From NCBI GenBank assembly GCA_900553865.1, contig USFC01000078.1:1-5770 (forward strand): a stretch of 5,770 bases of DNA, written 5' to 3'. The notes beneath the pieces are model-generated. The model saw only the letters and a list, made by a program, of their open reading frames with translations, searched no databases and was not told the origin of the DNA. This document shows positions 1 through 5,072 of the stretch, in pieces. Each line of letters opens with the position of its first letter. Position 1 is the stretch's first letter. Both the position numbers and the translations under genes were made by a program. The DNA is from an uncultured Clostridium sp. (GTDB lineage: Bacteria; Bacillota; Clostridia; TANB77; CAG-508).

Positions 1-55
1 AACCTATGACCCCCTGCTTGTAAGGCAGATGCTCTCCCAGCTGAGCTAAGCGACC
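1..55 (-). tRNA. tRNA-Val (anticodon UAC), 5' part, cut by window edge
   Basis: Read on the minus strand, the sequence folds as a tRNA. It has a 7-base acceptor strand GGTCGCT (55-49), the D stem GCTC/GAGC around AGCTGGGA, the anticodon stem TCTGC/GCAGG closing the loop CTTACAA (24-18) with anticodon TAC (22-20), variable bases, and the 5' half of the T arm ATAGG followed by TT. UAC reads valine GUN codons. The 3' half of the T arm, the acceptor 3' strand and any CCA lie beyond position 1. A promoter sits just upstream, so this is probably the first gene of its transcript, and more tRNAs may follow outside the window. The identity rests on the anticodon and on the close match to the usual Firmicute tRNA-Val. 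Confidence 0.95.
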
Positions 56-75
56 TTGTTCTTTCGACGAGTTTA

Positions 76-104
76 AGTATACAAGATTTTAAAATAATTG
101 TCAA
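76..104 (-). promoter_or_regulatory. Sigma-A promoter of tRNA-Val
   Basis: On the minus strand a perfect TTGACA (104-99) is followed by a 17-base spacer and TATACT (81-76). The predicted start is near 69, only about 14 bases before the mature tRNA 5' end. That short leader and the near-consensus boxes are typical of stable RNA promoters. Confidence 0.85.
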
Positions 105-163
105 CACTTTTTTGAAAAAAAATTATATTTTTTGTTGCAAGATTTAAAAAACACTGAAATATA

Positions 164-208
164 GAGGATTTTAAGAAATTAAATTTTTTTTAATTTTTTA
201 AAATCCTT
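164..208. repeat. Long AT-rich hairpin, function unknown
   Basis: GGATTTTAA (166-174) begins an arm that pairs continuously to 206, giving 18 pairs between 166-183 and 189-206 with one G-T at 175/197. Two further pairs (165/207, 164/208) may extend it. The loop is the five T's at 184-188. Neither side has the run of T's straight after the stem that an intrinsic terminator needs. It lies between the 118-residue gene and the tRNA promoter, so it may still end or trim the minus-strand transcript from 337-693. Confidence 0.6.
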
Positions 209-281
209 CAAAAATTGGATATAGTGAGTGTAAAAAGAGTATAAGATTGAAATGTATAAAAAATAACAGGCACAATATAGG

Positions 282-324
282 CCAAAAGAGTGTAGCAATA
301 AAAAATATCACTACACTCTTTTGG
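282..324 (-). terminator. Strong hairpin just after the 118-residue gene; possible terminator or repeat
   Basis: CCAAAAGAGTGTAG (282-295) and CTACACTCTTTTGG (311-324) are perfect 14-base reverse complements around a 15-base loop. The stem starts 12 bases beyond the stop codon of the minus-strand gene ending at 337, the usual place for a terminator or a 3'-end stabilising stem. On that strand it is followed by CCTATATTGTGCC, not a T run, so factor-independent termination is doubtful. Its outer bases, CCAAAAG and CTTTTGGGGTA, match the ends of the palindromic element before pnp, so it may instead belong to a repeat family. Confidence 0.5.
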
Positions 325-336
325 GGTACGAAGTAA

Positions 337-693
337 TTAACAGTTAAACTGCTTTTTCAGAGCTGCAAATTCCTGACTCTGCAATAAAAATGTTATATCA
401 GGAATTTTTAATAAAGCTTCCAGCTCTAGAAGAGCAGGGTTGTTTTTCCGGTATCCATCGGCAACTTTGTAGAGTTCATCCTTTTTATTGTAGAATTCTG
501 CATTTTGTTCTTTAAGAACAGGTGCAAGCTCTTCATAAGGAATATGTAACTCTTTCGCAATACGTCTAAACGTATTTTCTACTAACCGGTCAACATCTGC
601 ACTACCTACATATGCAATGCAGGTTCCTCTGAGCTTTGACCAATCAGCATTAATCCAATCTGTTTTCTTTACTTCGCTAATAATTGTTTTCAT
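337..693 (-). CDS. Hypothetical protein, 118 residues, alpha-rich, soluble
   Basis: I do not recognise this family. The start at 693 (MKTIISEV) is chosen because AGGAGG lies at 708-703, nine bases upstream. The same frame stays open to 747, but that extension runs through the leader hairpin and has no ribosome binding site. The protein has no signal peptide or membrane segment. Residues about 35-70 (RLVENTFRRIAKELHIPYEE) and 85-118 look helical and amphipathic, and a Trp pair lies near the N terminus (DW-INADW). The gene has its own promoter at 799-827 and a leader of about 100 bases. Its DNA is clearly less AT-rich than the rest: 28 of 60 bases are G or C in 421-480, against 17 of 60 in a pnp stretch. 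That suggests recent acquisition or a different expression class. That it is a gene is fairly sure; its function is unknown. Confidence 0.82.
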   Translation of the reverse strand: MKTIISEVKKTDWINADWSKLRGTCIAYVGSADVDRLVENTFRRIAKELHIPYEELAPVLKEQNAEFYNKKDELYKVADGYRKNNPALLELEALLKIPDITFLLQSQEFAALKKQFNC

Positions 694-729
694 ATGTGTT
701 TTCCTCCTATTATGATTTTTTATTTTCAA

Positions 730-759
730 AATTGGAGGGAAACACATAGCCCTCCAATT
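730..759 (-). promoter_or_regulatory. Hairpin in the leader of the 118-residue gene
   Basis: AATTGGAGGG (730-739) is the reverse complement of CCCTCCAATT (750-759), giving a perfect 10-bp stem with a 10-base loop. It lies inside the predicted 5' untranslated region, between the start site near 792 and the Shine-Dalgarno at 708-703. On the minus strand it is followed by TTTTGAAAATAAAAAATC, so it is not a clean terminator. The 3'-side strand of the RNA stem contains GGAGG-complementary CCCTCC, so an alternative fold that sequesters the Shine-Dalgarno is possible. A specific regulator is not evident. Confidence 0.5.
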
Positions 760-798
760 CTGGAAGGCTTTATGTATTTAAGTAAGTCTTCGAACTTT

Positions 799-827
799 AG
801 TATAACACACATTTTACATAAAGTCAA
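799..827 (-). promoter_or_regulatory. Sigma-A promoter of the 118-residue gene
   Basis: On the minus strand TTGACT (827-822), a 17-base spacer and TATACT (804-799) give a strong vegetative promoter with a start near 792. The spacer contains TTTATGTAAAATGT, which recurs exactly in the promoter at 5205-5233. Just upstream lies ATTGCATTTG (838-829), which is also found at the rpsO promoter. Confidence 0.8.
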
Positions 828-878
828 ACAAATGCAATAATTTTTACTAAAATTTTCCAATTTTTATATTGATTTTGT

Positions 879-1178
879 TTGTTTTTAGATAAAATAAAAA
901 ATGAATTATTTGATAAAATATCTCGTAAAAGTATAGATTTTGTCTTATTTGATGAAAAGAACTCTCAAATATACTGTTGCATTGAACTAGATGATAAAAC
1001 ACATGAAAATCCAGATAGACATGAAAGAGATATTTTATTAGATAATGTATTTAAAAATAATGTAAAATTGATACATATAACACAACAAGAATATTATTCG
1101 AAAGAAGAAATAATTAAAAAGATAATTAATGATGTAAAATTTCTTCTTCTACTTATTGCAAAATTTATAAAAAAATGA
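879..1178 (+). pseudogene. DUF2726 nuclease-like domain, 5'-truncated remnant
   Basis: The reading frame matches the DUF2726 family, a PD-(D/E)XK-like nuclease fold. The core is recognisable: a DFVLFD strand (residues 20-25), the conserved IELDDKTH block (35-42), then R47, R50 and D51, and a closing strand LIHI (64-67). Family members normally have a longer N-terminal part, often with membrane or topoisomerase zinc-ribbon segments. Here the frame opens with TTG straight into the domain. There is no Shine-Dalgarno upstream, and an in-frame TGA lies at 870-872. The C terminus ends in a hydrophobic run (FLLLLIAKFIKK), which is odd for the family. I infer a decayed 5'-deleted copy rather than a working gene. 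Family assignment is from memory of its motifs. A short functional protein from the TTG cannot be excluded. Confidence 0.65.
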
Positions 1179-1267
1179 TAACATAGTTATGTTAATTCTG
1201 TTTTGACCTGTTTTACAGAAAGAACATAGGCAGCAAAAGTAAAATAATTATTTTAAGGAGGAAAAAT

Positions 1268-1612
1268 ATGAAGAAAGAAAACATTATTTTAATTTGGAAA
1301 GAGAAGGGTCGGAAATATCAAAAAGAGATAGAAAGGCAAAAATTCTACAATCTTATGAGTAGCATAAAAGATGCATTTGCAGAAAATGATATTTCAGCGC
1401 AGCTTACAGAACTTGCACCAAATCTTGTTTCAATTACAATAGACAAAGACAGAAATGCAGAAAAAGATGTTCCAGCAATTTATTGTCAATACGAGGACAA
1501 GGCAGGGGAGAATGATGTAAGGAAGGAAGACACAAGATATATAGCGATTAAAAGGTATCATAAAATAATGTGGGGAATACTTGACAAACTATGTGAAGAA
1601 GAGAAAAAGTAA
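1268..1612 (+). CDS. Hypothetical protein, 114 residues, charged, soluble
   Basis: The ATG at 1268 is preceded by a very strong AAGGAGG (1255-1261) six bases upstream, so the start is secure. The protein is highly charged and Lys/Glu-rich, with no signal peptide or membrane segment. Residues 10-40 look like a long basic amphipathic helix. A strand-rich middle follows (LVSITID, AIYCQYED), then a C-terminal helix (YHKIMWGILDKLCEEEKK). I recognise no family. An intrinsic terminator follows at 1660-1692, separating it from rpsO, so it is probably expressed alone. No convincing promoter is visible in the 89 bases upstream. TTGACC at 1203 lacks a good matching -10 box. Confidence 0.8.
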   Translation: MKKENIILIWKEKGRKYQKEIERQKFYNLMSSIKDAFAENDISAQLTELAPNLVSITIDKDRNAEKDVPAIYCQYEDKAGENDVRKEDTRYIAIKRYHKIMWGILDKLCEEEKK

Positions 1613-1659
1613 AATAAAAGAAAAAAGCTTAGTGAAAATTTTCAAATAGCATTCCAGAA

Positions 1660-1692
1660 AAGAGGTAGAAAATTTAAATTTCTGCCTTTTTT
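1660..1692 (+). terminator. Intrinsic terminator of the 114-residue gene
   Basis: The stem GGTAGAAA (1664-1671) pairs with TTTCTGCC (1679-1686) with one G-T pair, closes on a 7-base AT loop, and is followed at once by a run of six T's (1687-1692). The A's before the stem can extend the pairing into the T run. It stands between the preceding gene and the rpsO promoter. Confidence 0.82.
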
Positions 1693-1694
1693 CT

Positions 1695-1724
1695 ATTGCA
1701 AATGCAATAAAAATATGGTATTAT
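1695..1724 (+). promoter_or_regulatory. Extended -10 sigma-A promoter of rpsO, with palindrome at the -35
   Basis: TTGCAA (1696-1701), a 17-base spacer and TATTAT (1719-1724) form a good promoter, strengthened by TGG directly before the -10 box (extended -10). The start is predicted near 1731, giving a leader of about 93 bases. The -35 box is embedded in ATTGCA-AA-TGCAAT (1695-1708), a perfect inverted repeat that could be an operator. Confidence 0.78.
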
Positions 1725-1744
1725 ATTTAAGTCAAAGACAAATA

Positions 1745-1791
1745 CCTTATACTTAGTTTTAGGAAAAAACCTGCTTAAACTCAGTTTAAGG
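1745..1791 (+). promoter_or_regulatory. Structured rpsO leader, candidate S15 autoregulatory RNA
   Basis: Within the predicted leader, CCTTATACT (1745-1753) can pair with AGTTTAAGG (1783-1791) with one mismatch. That encloses a small stem AGG/CCT (1761-1763/1770-1772). Alternatively CTTAAA and TTTAAG (around 1774-1790) fold on themselves, so the two shapes compete. S15 is known to repress its own mRNA through leader structures in several bacterial groups, with structures that differ by lineage. Assigning that role here is inference from position and fold only; I do not recognise a described S15 leader class. Confidence 0.4.
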
Positions 1792-1806
1792 CAAATAATA
1801 AAAAAC

Positions 1807-1812
1807 AGGAGG
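1807..1812 (+). promoter_or_regulatory. Ribosome binding site fixing the rpsO start
   Basis: AGGAGG lies 11 bases before the ATG at 1824. The in-frame GTG at 1812 overlaps this site and cannot be served by it, so the ATG is the start. Confidence 0.85.
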
Positions 1813-1823
1813 TGCAATCTGAA

Positions 1824-2087
1824 ATGACAAAAGAAAGAAAACAAGAAATTATTAATACTTATAAAAGAGATGAAAAAGATACTGGTTCTCCAGAAGTTCA
1901 AATAGCTCTTTTAACAGAAAGAATTAATGAATTAACAGAACACTTAAAAGTACACAAAAAAGACAATCACTCAAGAAGAGGTCTTTTAAAAATGGTAGGT
2001 GCAAGACGTAGCTTACTTAAATATTTAAGTGATAAAGATGTTCAAAGATATAGAGATATCGTTGAAAAATTAGGATTAAGAAAATAA
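1824..2087 (+). CDS. rpsO: 30S ribosomal protein S15
   Basis: S15 binds the central domain of 16S rRNA early in 30S assembly and contributes to an intersubunit bridge. The 87-residue protein shows the family hallmarks in order: TGSPEVQIALLTERIN (residues 20-34), the HLKVHKKDNHSRRGLL block (40-55) and the C-terminal RRSLLKYL helix (61-68), ending EKLGLRK. The length is close to the usual 88-89 residues. The start at 1824 follows from the Shine-Dalgarno and gives the standard MTKER-type N terminus. It has its own promoter (1695-1724) and a foldable leader. Downstream come a terminator-like stem and then pnp, the usual partner of rpsO in bacteria. It is AT-rich like pnp, so it is core genome. 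Confidence 0.98.
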   Translation: MTKERKQEIINTYKRDEKDTGSPEVQIALLTERINELTEHLKVHKKDNHSRRGLLKMVGARRSLLKYLSDKDVQRYRDIVEKLGLRK

Positions 2088-2093
2088 TTAATC

Positions 2094-2134
2094 AAAATGG
2101 ACGTTTTGCTAAATAAAAGTAAAACGTCTATTTT
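2094..2134 (+). terminator. Terminator or attenuator after rpsO
   Basis: AAAATGGACGTTTTGCT (2094-2110) pairs along its whole length with 2118-2134, with two G-T pairs, around the loop AAATAAA (2111-2117). The 3' strand ends CGTCTATTTT and is followed by more A/T, including ATTTTT at 2141-2146. It starts seven bases after the rpsO stop. It could end most rpsO transcripts or let some read through into pnp. Confidence 0.7.
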
Positions 2135-2147
2135 AAAATTATTTTTA

Positions 2148-2178
2148 CTCCAAAAGGGCCAGGTACTTTTGGGGTAAA
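2148..2178. repeat. Left terminal inverted repeat
   Basis: The core reads CCAAAAGGGCCAGGTAC followed by TTTTGGGGTAAA. It matches the reverse complement of the right end in 29 of 31 positions, counting one G-T. The repeat is itself weakly palindromic, with CCAAAAG at 2150-2156 and CTTTTGG at 2166-2172. Confidence 0.85.
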
Positions 2179-2330
2179 AGATTATAATAAATATTTTTAT
2201 CTTGTAACAATACTTAAAATTAGAATGTAGCTTGTACAATATACTATTAAAAATAGTACATTGTAGAGGTTACAACTAAGAAAAGTATTGTTAGAGAAAT
2301 ATATAGATATAAAAATAAAAGAAATAAAGA

Positions 2331-2361
2331 TTTACCCCAAAACTACCTGGACCTTTTGGGG
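2331..2361. repeat. Right terminal inverted repeat, next to the pnp ribosome binding site
   Basis: This is the inverted partner of the left end (TTTACCCCAAAA at 2331-2342, CCTTTTGGGG at 2352-2361). The pnp frame stays open upward through it, which produces an artificial N-terminal extension on the ORF. Pairing with the left end would place a long duplex directly upstream of the Shine-Dalgarno at 2367-2372. Confidence 0.85.
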
Positions 2362-2366
2362 GAGAA

Positions 2367-2372
2367 AAGGAG
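2367..2372 (+). promoter_or_regulatory. Ribosome binding site fixing the pnp start
   Basis: AAGGAG lies eight bases before the ATG at 2381. The longer frame could begin at TTG 2288, but there is no comparable site there and those extra residues are translated repeat sequence. Confidence 0.88.
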
Positions 2373-2380
2373 AAATATAT

Positions 2381-4516
2381 ATGTTTAAAACTTATTCAAC
2401 AGAACTTGCAGGAAGAAAGCTAACAATAGAAACAGGTAAAATAGCAGAACTTGCAAATGGTAGCGTTATGGTTCGCTATGGAGAAACAGTTGTAATGGTA
2501 AATGTTACAGCTGCAAAAGAACCAAAAGATGGAATTGACTTTTTTCCATTATCAGTAGATTATGAAGAAAAATTATATGCAGTAGGGAAAATTCCAGGAA
2601 GCTTTACAAAAAGAGAAGGAAAACCAACAGACAAAGCAATACTAACATCAAGAGCAATAGATAGACCACTTCGTCCATTATTCCCAAAAGATTTCAGAAA
2701 TGATGTATGTGTTGTTGCAACAGTTCTTTCAGTAGAACAAGATAATAGCCCAGAAGTATGTGCTATGATAGGCTCAGCAGCAGCACTTGCAATTTCAGAT
2801 ATTCCATTTGGTGGACCAACAGCAGCAGTAAATGTAGGATATGTAGATGGACAAATTGTTATAAACCCAACAGTAGCTCAAAGAGAAAAATCAAGATTAA
2901 CATTAACAGTAGCTGCAACACAAGAAAAAATAACAATGATTGAAGCAGGAGCAGACGAAATACCAAACGATACAATGTTAGAGGCTATAAAAGCAGCTCA
3001 TGTAGAAATTAAAAAAATCTGTGAATTTATTTCTGAAATTCAAAAAGATTGTGGAAAAGAAAAATTTGAATACAAACACTTTGGTGTAGAAGAAAGTTTC
3101 TATGAAGAATTAAGAGCAACTTTCAAAGATAGAATGTACCAAGATGTACAAGCTCCAGACAAAGAAACTAGAGATGCTAACATAGATAAAATAACTCAAG
3201 ATATTACAAGCTATGTAGTAGAAAAATATGGAGAAGAAGCAGGAGAAGAAAGAAAACAAGACATTGCAGACACAGTGCATGACTTAGAAAAAGAATGTGT
3301 TAGAGAAATGATTTTCAATGAACACAAACGTCCAGATGGAAGAAAAATAGATGAATTAAGACCACTTTCATGTGAAGTAGGTTTACTTCCAAGAGTACAT
3401 GGTAGTGCAATATTTACTAGAGGACAAACACAAGCTATGACTATTGTAACTCTAGGAATGAAGAGTGAAGAACAAATGCTAGATGGTGTAGATGAAGAAA
3501 CAGGAAAAAGATATATGCACCAATATAATTTCCCATCTTATTCAGTAGGAGAAGCAAGACCTTCTCGTGGACCTGGAAGAAGAGAAATAGGACATGGAGC
3601 TTTAGCAGAAAAAGCACTAGTTCCAGTAATTCCATCAGAAGAAGAATTTCCATATGCAATTCGTGTTGTATCTGAAATTTTATCTTCAAATGGTTCTACA
3701 TCACAAGCAAGTATTTGTGGAAGTACTTTAGCATTAATGGATGCTGGTGTTCCAATTAAAAGACCAGTTGCAGGTATTTCAACAGGTTTAGTTACAAGCA
3801 AGGAAAATCCAAATGAATATGTAATGCTTACAGATATTCAAGGAATTGAAGATTTCTTTGGGGATATGGACTTTAAAGTTGGTGGAACAAAAGAAGGTAT
3901 TACAGCAATTCAAGTAGATATTAAATGTGATGGTTTAACATATGATATAATTGCAGAAGCTTTTGCAAGAACAAAAGTAGCAAGAGATTATATATTAGAT
4001 AACATTATGTTACCAGTAATTGCAGAACCTAGAAAAGAATTATCAAAATATGCACCTAAAATTATTACAATGACAATACCAGTGGATAAAATTAAAGATG
4101 TTATCGGGCCTGGTGGAAAGATTATAAACAAAATAATAGAAGAAGCAAAGGGAGTTAAAATTGACATAGAAGAAGACGGAACAGTTTGTATTTATTCTAT
4201 AGAAGGACAAGATGGACCAAAAGCTAAGAAAATGATAGAAGAAATAACAAGAGAAATAGAAGTTGGAAAAATATACGACGGAAAAGTAACAAGAATAGCT
4301 ACATTTGGAGCATTCGTAGATTTAGGTGGAGGAAAAGAAGGATTACTTCATATCTCTAAAATCTCAAATAAAAGAGTAGAAAAAGTAGCAGATGTTCTTT
4401 CAGTTGGAGATGAAATTACAGTAAAAGTTTCAGATATAGATAACCAAGGAAGAATAAATTTAAGCATGAAAGACTTAGAAGTAACAAATGCAGAAGAAAA
4501 TAATGTAGAAGAATAG
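2381..4516 (+). CDS. pnp: Polyribonucleotide nucleotidyltransferase (PNPase)
   Basis: PNPase is a trimeric 3'-to-5' exoribonuclease. It degrades RNA with phosphate, releasing nucleoside diphosphates, and can add tails in reverse. The 711-residue protein has the full domain order. The first RNase PH domain (about 1-145) has FFPLSVDY at 54-61, GSFTKREG at 73-80 and RAIDRPLRPLFP at 91-102. A helical linker follows (about 145-310). The second, catalytic RNase PH domain (about 315-550) has RPDGRK at 317, FPSYSVGEARPSRGPGRREIGHG in 384-406, SSNGSTSQAS at 435 and the acidic GDMDFKVGGT at 494-503. The KH domain carries GPGGK at 576-580, and the S1 domain spans about 628-697. All key motifs are intact and the length is normal. 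The leader contains a large hairpin element. In E. coli pnp is autoregulated through an RNase III-cut leader stem, so the placement here is suggestive. Confidence 0.98.
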   Translation: MFKTYSTELAGRKLTIETGKIAELANGSVMVRYGETVVMVNVTAAKEPKDGIDFFPLSVDYEEKLYAVGKIPGSFTKREGKPTDKAILTSRAIDRPLRPLFPKDFRNDVCVVATVLSVEQDNSPEVCAMIGSAAALAISDIPFGGPTAAVNVGYVDGQIVINPTVAQREKSRLTLTVAATQEKITMIEAGADEIPNDTMLEAIKAAHVEIKKICEFISEIQKDCGKEKFEYKHFGVEESFYEELRATFKDRMYQDVQAPDKETRDANIDKITQDITSYVVEKYGEEAGEERKQDIADTVHDLEKECVREMIFNEHKRPDGRKIDELRPLSCEVGLLPRVHGSAIFTRGQTQAMTIVTLGMKSEEQMLDGVDEETGKRYMHQYNFPSYSVGEARPSRGPGRREIGHGALAEKALVPVIPSEEEFPYAIRVVSEILSSNGSTSQASICGSTLALMDAGVPIKRPVAGISTGLVTSKENPNEYVMLTDIQGIEDFFGDMDFKVGGTKEGITAIQVDIKCDGLTYDIIAEAFARTKVARDYILDNIMLPVIAEPRKELSKYAPKIITMTIPVDKIKDVIGPGGKIINKIIEEAKGVKIDIEEDGTVCIYSIEGQDGPKAKKMIEEITREIEVGKIYDGKVTRIATFGAFVDLGGGKEGLLHISKISNKRVEKVADVLSVGDEITVKVSDIDNQGRINLSMKDLEVTNAEENNVEE

Positions 4517-4565
4517 CAACAAAGCAAATAGTTTACTTACAAAAAATAAATATTTTACAAATAAA

Positions 4566-4603
4566 AAATATAGGGCACAGTTTTTATACTGTGTCCTATA
4601 TTT
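4566..4603. terminator. Convergent terminator between pnp and the small membrane operon
   Basis: AAATATAGGGCACAGT (4566-4581) pairs over 16 positions with ACTGTGTCCTATATTT (4588-4603), with one G-T, around a 6-base loop. Read on the minus strand it ends TATATTTTTTATTTG, a good T run, so it serves the minus-strand genes best. On the plus strand the tail is TATATTT then AAAACG, which is weaker but plausible for pnp. It begins about 50 bases after the pnp stop and 7 bases after the 59-residue gene. Confidence 0.85.
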
Positions 4604-4609
4604 AAAACG

Positions 4610-4789
4610 TTACTTTTTGTGACTTTTGTCATATCCGCAAGCCACGTTCAGTGCAAAGGCAACAGAAACCACTATAGATACTAATGTAAAGAATACACTA
4701 GCTCTTTCCATAGCCAAGGTTATAGAACAACCTAGTGCCATGCCGAAAGCAAAGTTGATAAAAAGTTGAATTCCATAAGACCGTTTCAT
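4610..4789 (-). CDS. Small membrane protein, 59 residues, two predicted helices
   Basis: ATG at 4789 is served by GGAGGA (4801-4796), six bases upstream; the stop is TAA at 4612-4610. The translation begins MKRSYGIQLF and ends GYDKSHKK. Hydrophobic stretches at about residues 8-26 and 33-51 should span the membrane. They are separated by a short loop with MERA, and the C-terminal tail is basic. I know no family for it. It lies 16 bases downstream of the 88-residue membrane gene, and its ribosome binding site is in that gap, so the two are almost certainly cotranscribed. They may form a complex. The convergent terminator follows directly. Codon use is less AT-rich than in pnp. Confidence 0.78.
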   Translation of the reverse strand: MKRSYGIQLFINFAFGMALGCSITLAMERASVFFTLVSIVVSVAFALNVACGYDKSHKK

Positions 4790-4805
4790 ATTAAGTCCTC
4801 CGTTT

Positions 4806-5072
4806 TTAATTTCTCATGGCGAAAGCAGAAATTACTACACAAAACAACCAAATAAACACCATAAAAAGATCAAATCCATGACTTTCTCCAGTTAGGCAGT
4901 GAACTGTAAGCAGCCCTACTTGAATAGCTGTCAGTGCAGTAGTTGTCAAAAGTCTTGCTACTCGACAACCAAAACTGTTGTTAGATATTGCTTTCCAAAA
5001 ACAAGTTACTACCAGAAAGAGAAGAGCAATCAACAGAGCAACATAAAGTAATAAATCAACTGGTACTGTCAT
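4806..5072 (-). CDS. Small membrane protein, 88 residues, three predicted helices
   Basis: ATG at 5072 has a strong AAGGAGG (5086-5080) seven bases upstream. The protein is mostly hydrophobic, with likely membrane helices at about residues 5-25 (DLLLYVALLIALLFLVVTCF), 40-60 and 67-86. They are joined by a short polar basic segment (KAISNNSFGCRVAR) and by a loop TGESHG. It has no recognisable catalytic motif. By size and shape it could be a holin-like, toxin or accessory membrane protein, but nothing in the sequence decides this. It heads a two-gene operon with the 59-residue protein, driven by the promoter at 5205-5233 through a leader of about 126 bases. In 4861-4920, 24 of 60 bases are G or C, higher than in the flanking genes, which hints at a different origin. 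Confidence 0.82.
   Translation of the reverse strand: MTVPVDLLLYVALLIALLFLVVTCFWKAISNNSFGCRVARLLTTTALTAIQVGLLTVHCLTGESHGFDLFMVFIWLFCVVISAFAMRN

Larger units (their letters stand above)
2148..2361. mobile_element. 214-bp palindromic, MITE-like element in the pnp leader
   Basis: The ends are inverted repeats. Positions 2148-2178 pair with 2331-2361 over 31 positions with only two mismatches (2158/2351 and 2166/2343) and one G-T. Inside, 2192-2200 pairs with 2309-2317, 2205-2215 with 2283-2293 (perfect), and 2226-2248 with 2252-2274 (two mismatches, some G-T) around a 3-base loop. The whole segment is therefore one imperfect hairpin with no coding capacity of its own. That structure is typical of miniature inverted-repeat elements. 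I see no clear target-site duplication and no second full copy here. It ends five bases before the pnp Shine-Dalgarno, so it is fully transcribed in any rpsO-pnp mRNA. The alternative is a native regulatory structure that belongs to pnp. Confidence 0.7.

Noticed and set aside
1198..1214. CTGTTTT direct repeat spaced by 10 bases as an operator
   Set aside because: Two short T-rich copies are too easily due to chance in this composition.
1179..1220. Terminator after the DUF2726 remnant (TAACAT/ATGTTA; TTCTGT/ACAGAA)
   Set aside because: Both stems are only 6 bp, A/T-rich, and lack a following T run.
1203..1245. Promoter for the 114-residue gene (TTGACC with CATAGG, or TAAAAT)
   Set aside because: TTGACC with a 16-base spacer meets only a 3-of-6 -10 box, and TAAAAT at 1240 has no -35 at proper distance.
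1674..1901. Minus-strand 75-residue ORF upstream of rpsO
   Set aside because: It crosses the terminator, the rpsO promoter and the rpsO coding start. Its Phe/Ile-rich content is what A/T-rich DNA gives by chance.
2042..2239. Minus-strand ORF over the end of rpsO and the gap
   Set aside because: It is a shadow frame across rpsO and the left repeat. Its resemblance to the pnp extension (YPKSTW versus YPKTTW) is explained by the inverted repeats.
2288..2380. N-terminal extension of PNPase from TTG 2288
   Set aside because: The extra 31 residues are translated inverted-repeat sequence, have no good ribosome binding site, and precede the normal MFKTYS-type PNPase start, which has AAGGAG.
3441..3801. 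Two minus-strand ORFs inside pnp
   Set aside because: They lie wholly opposite highly conserved PNPase coding sequence, with no start signals of their own.
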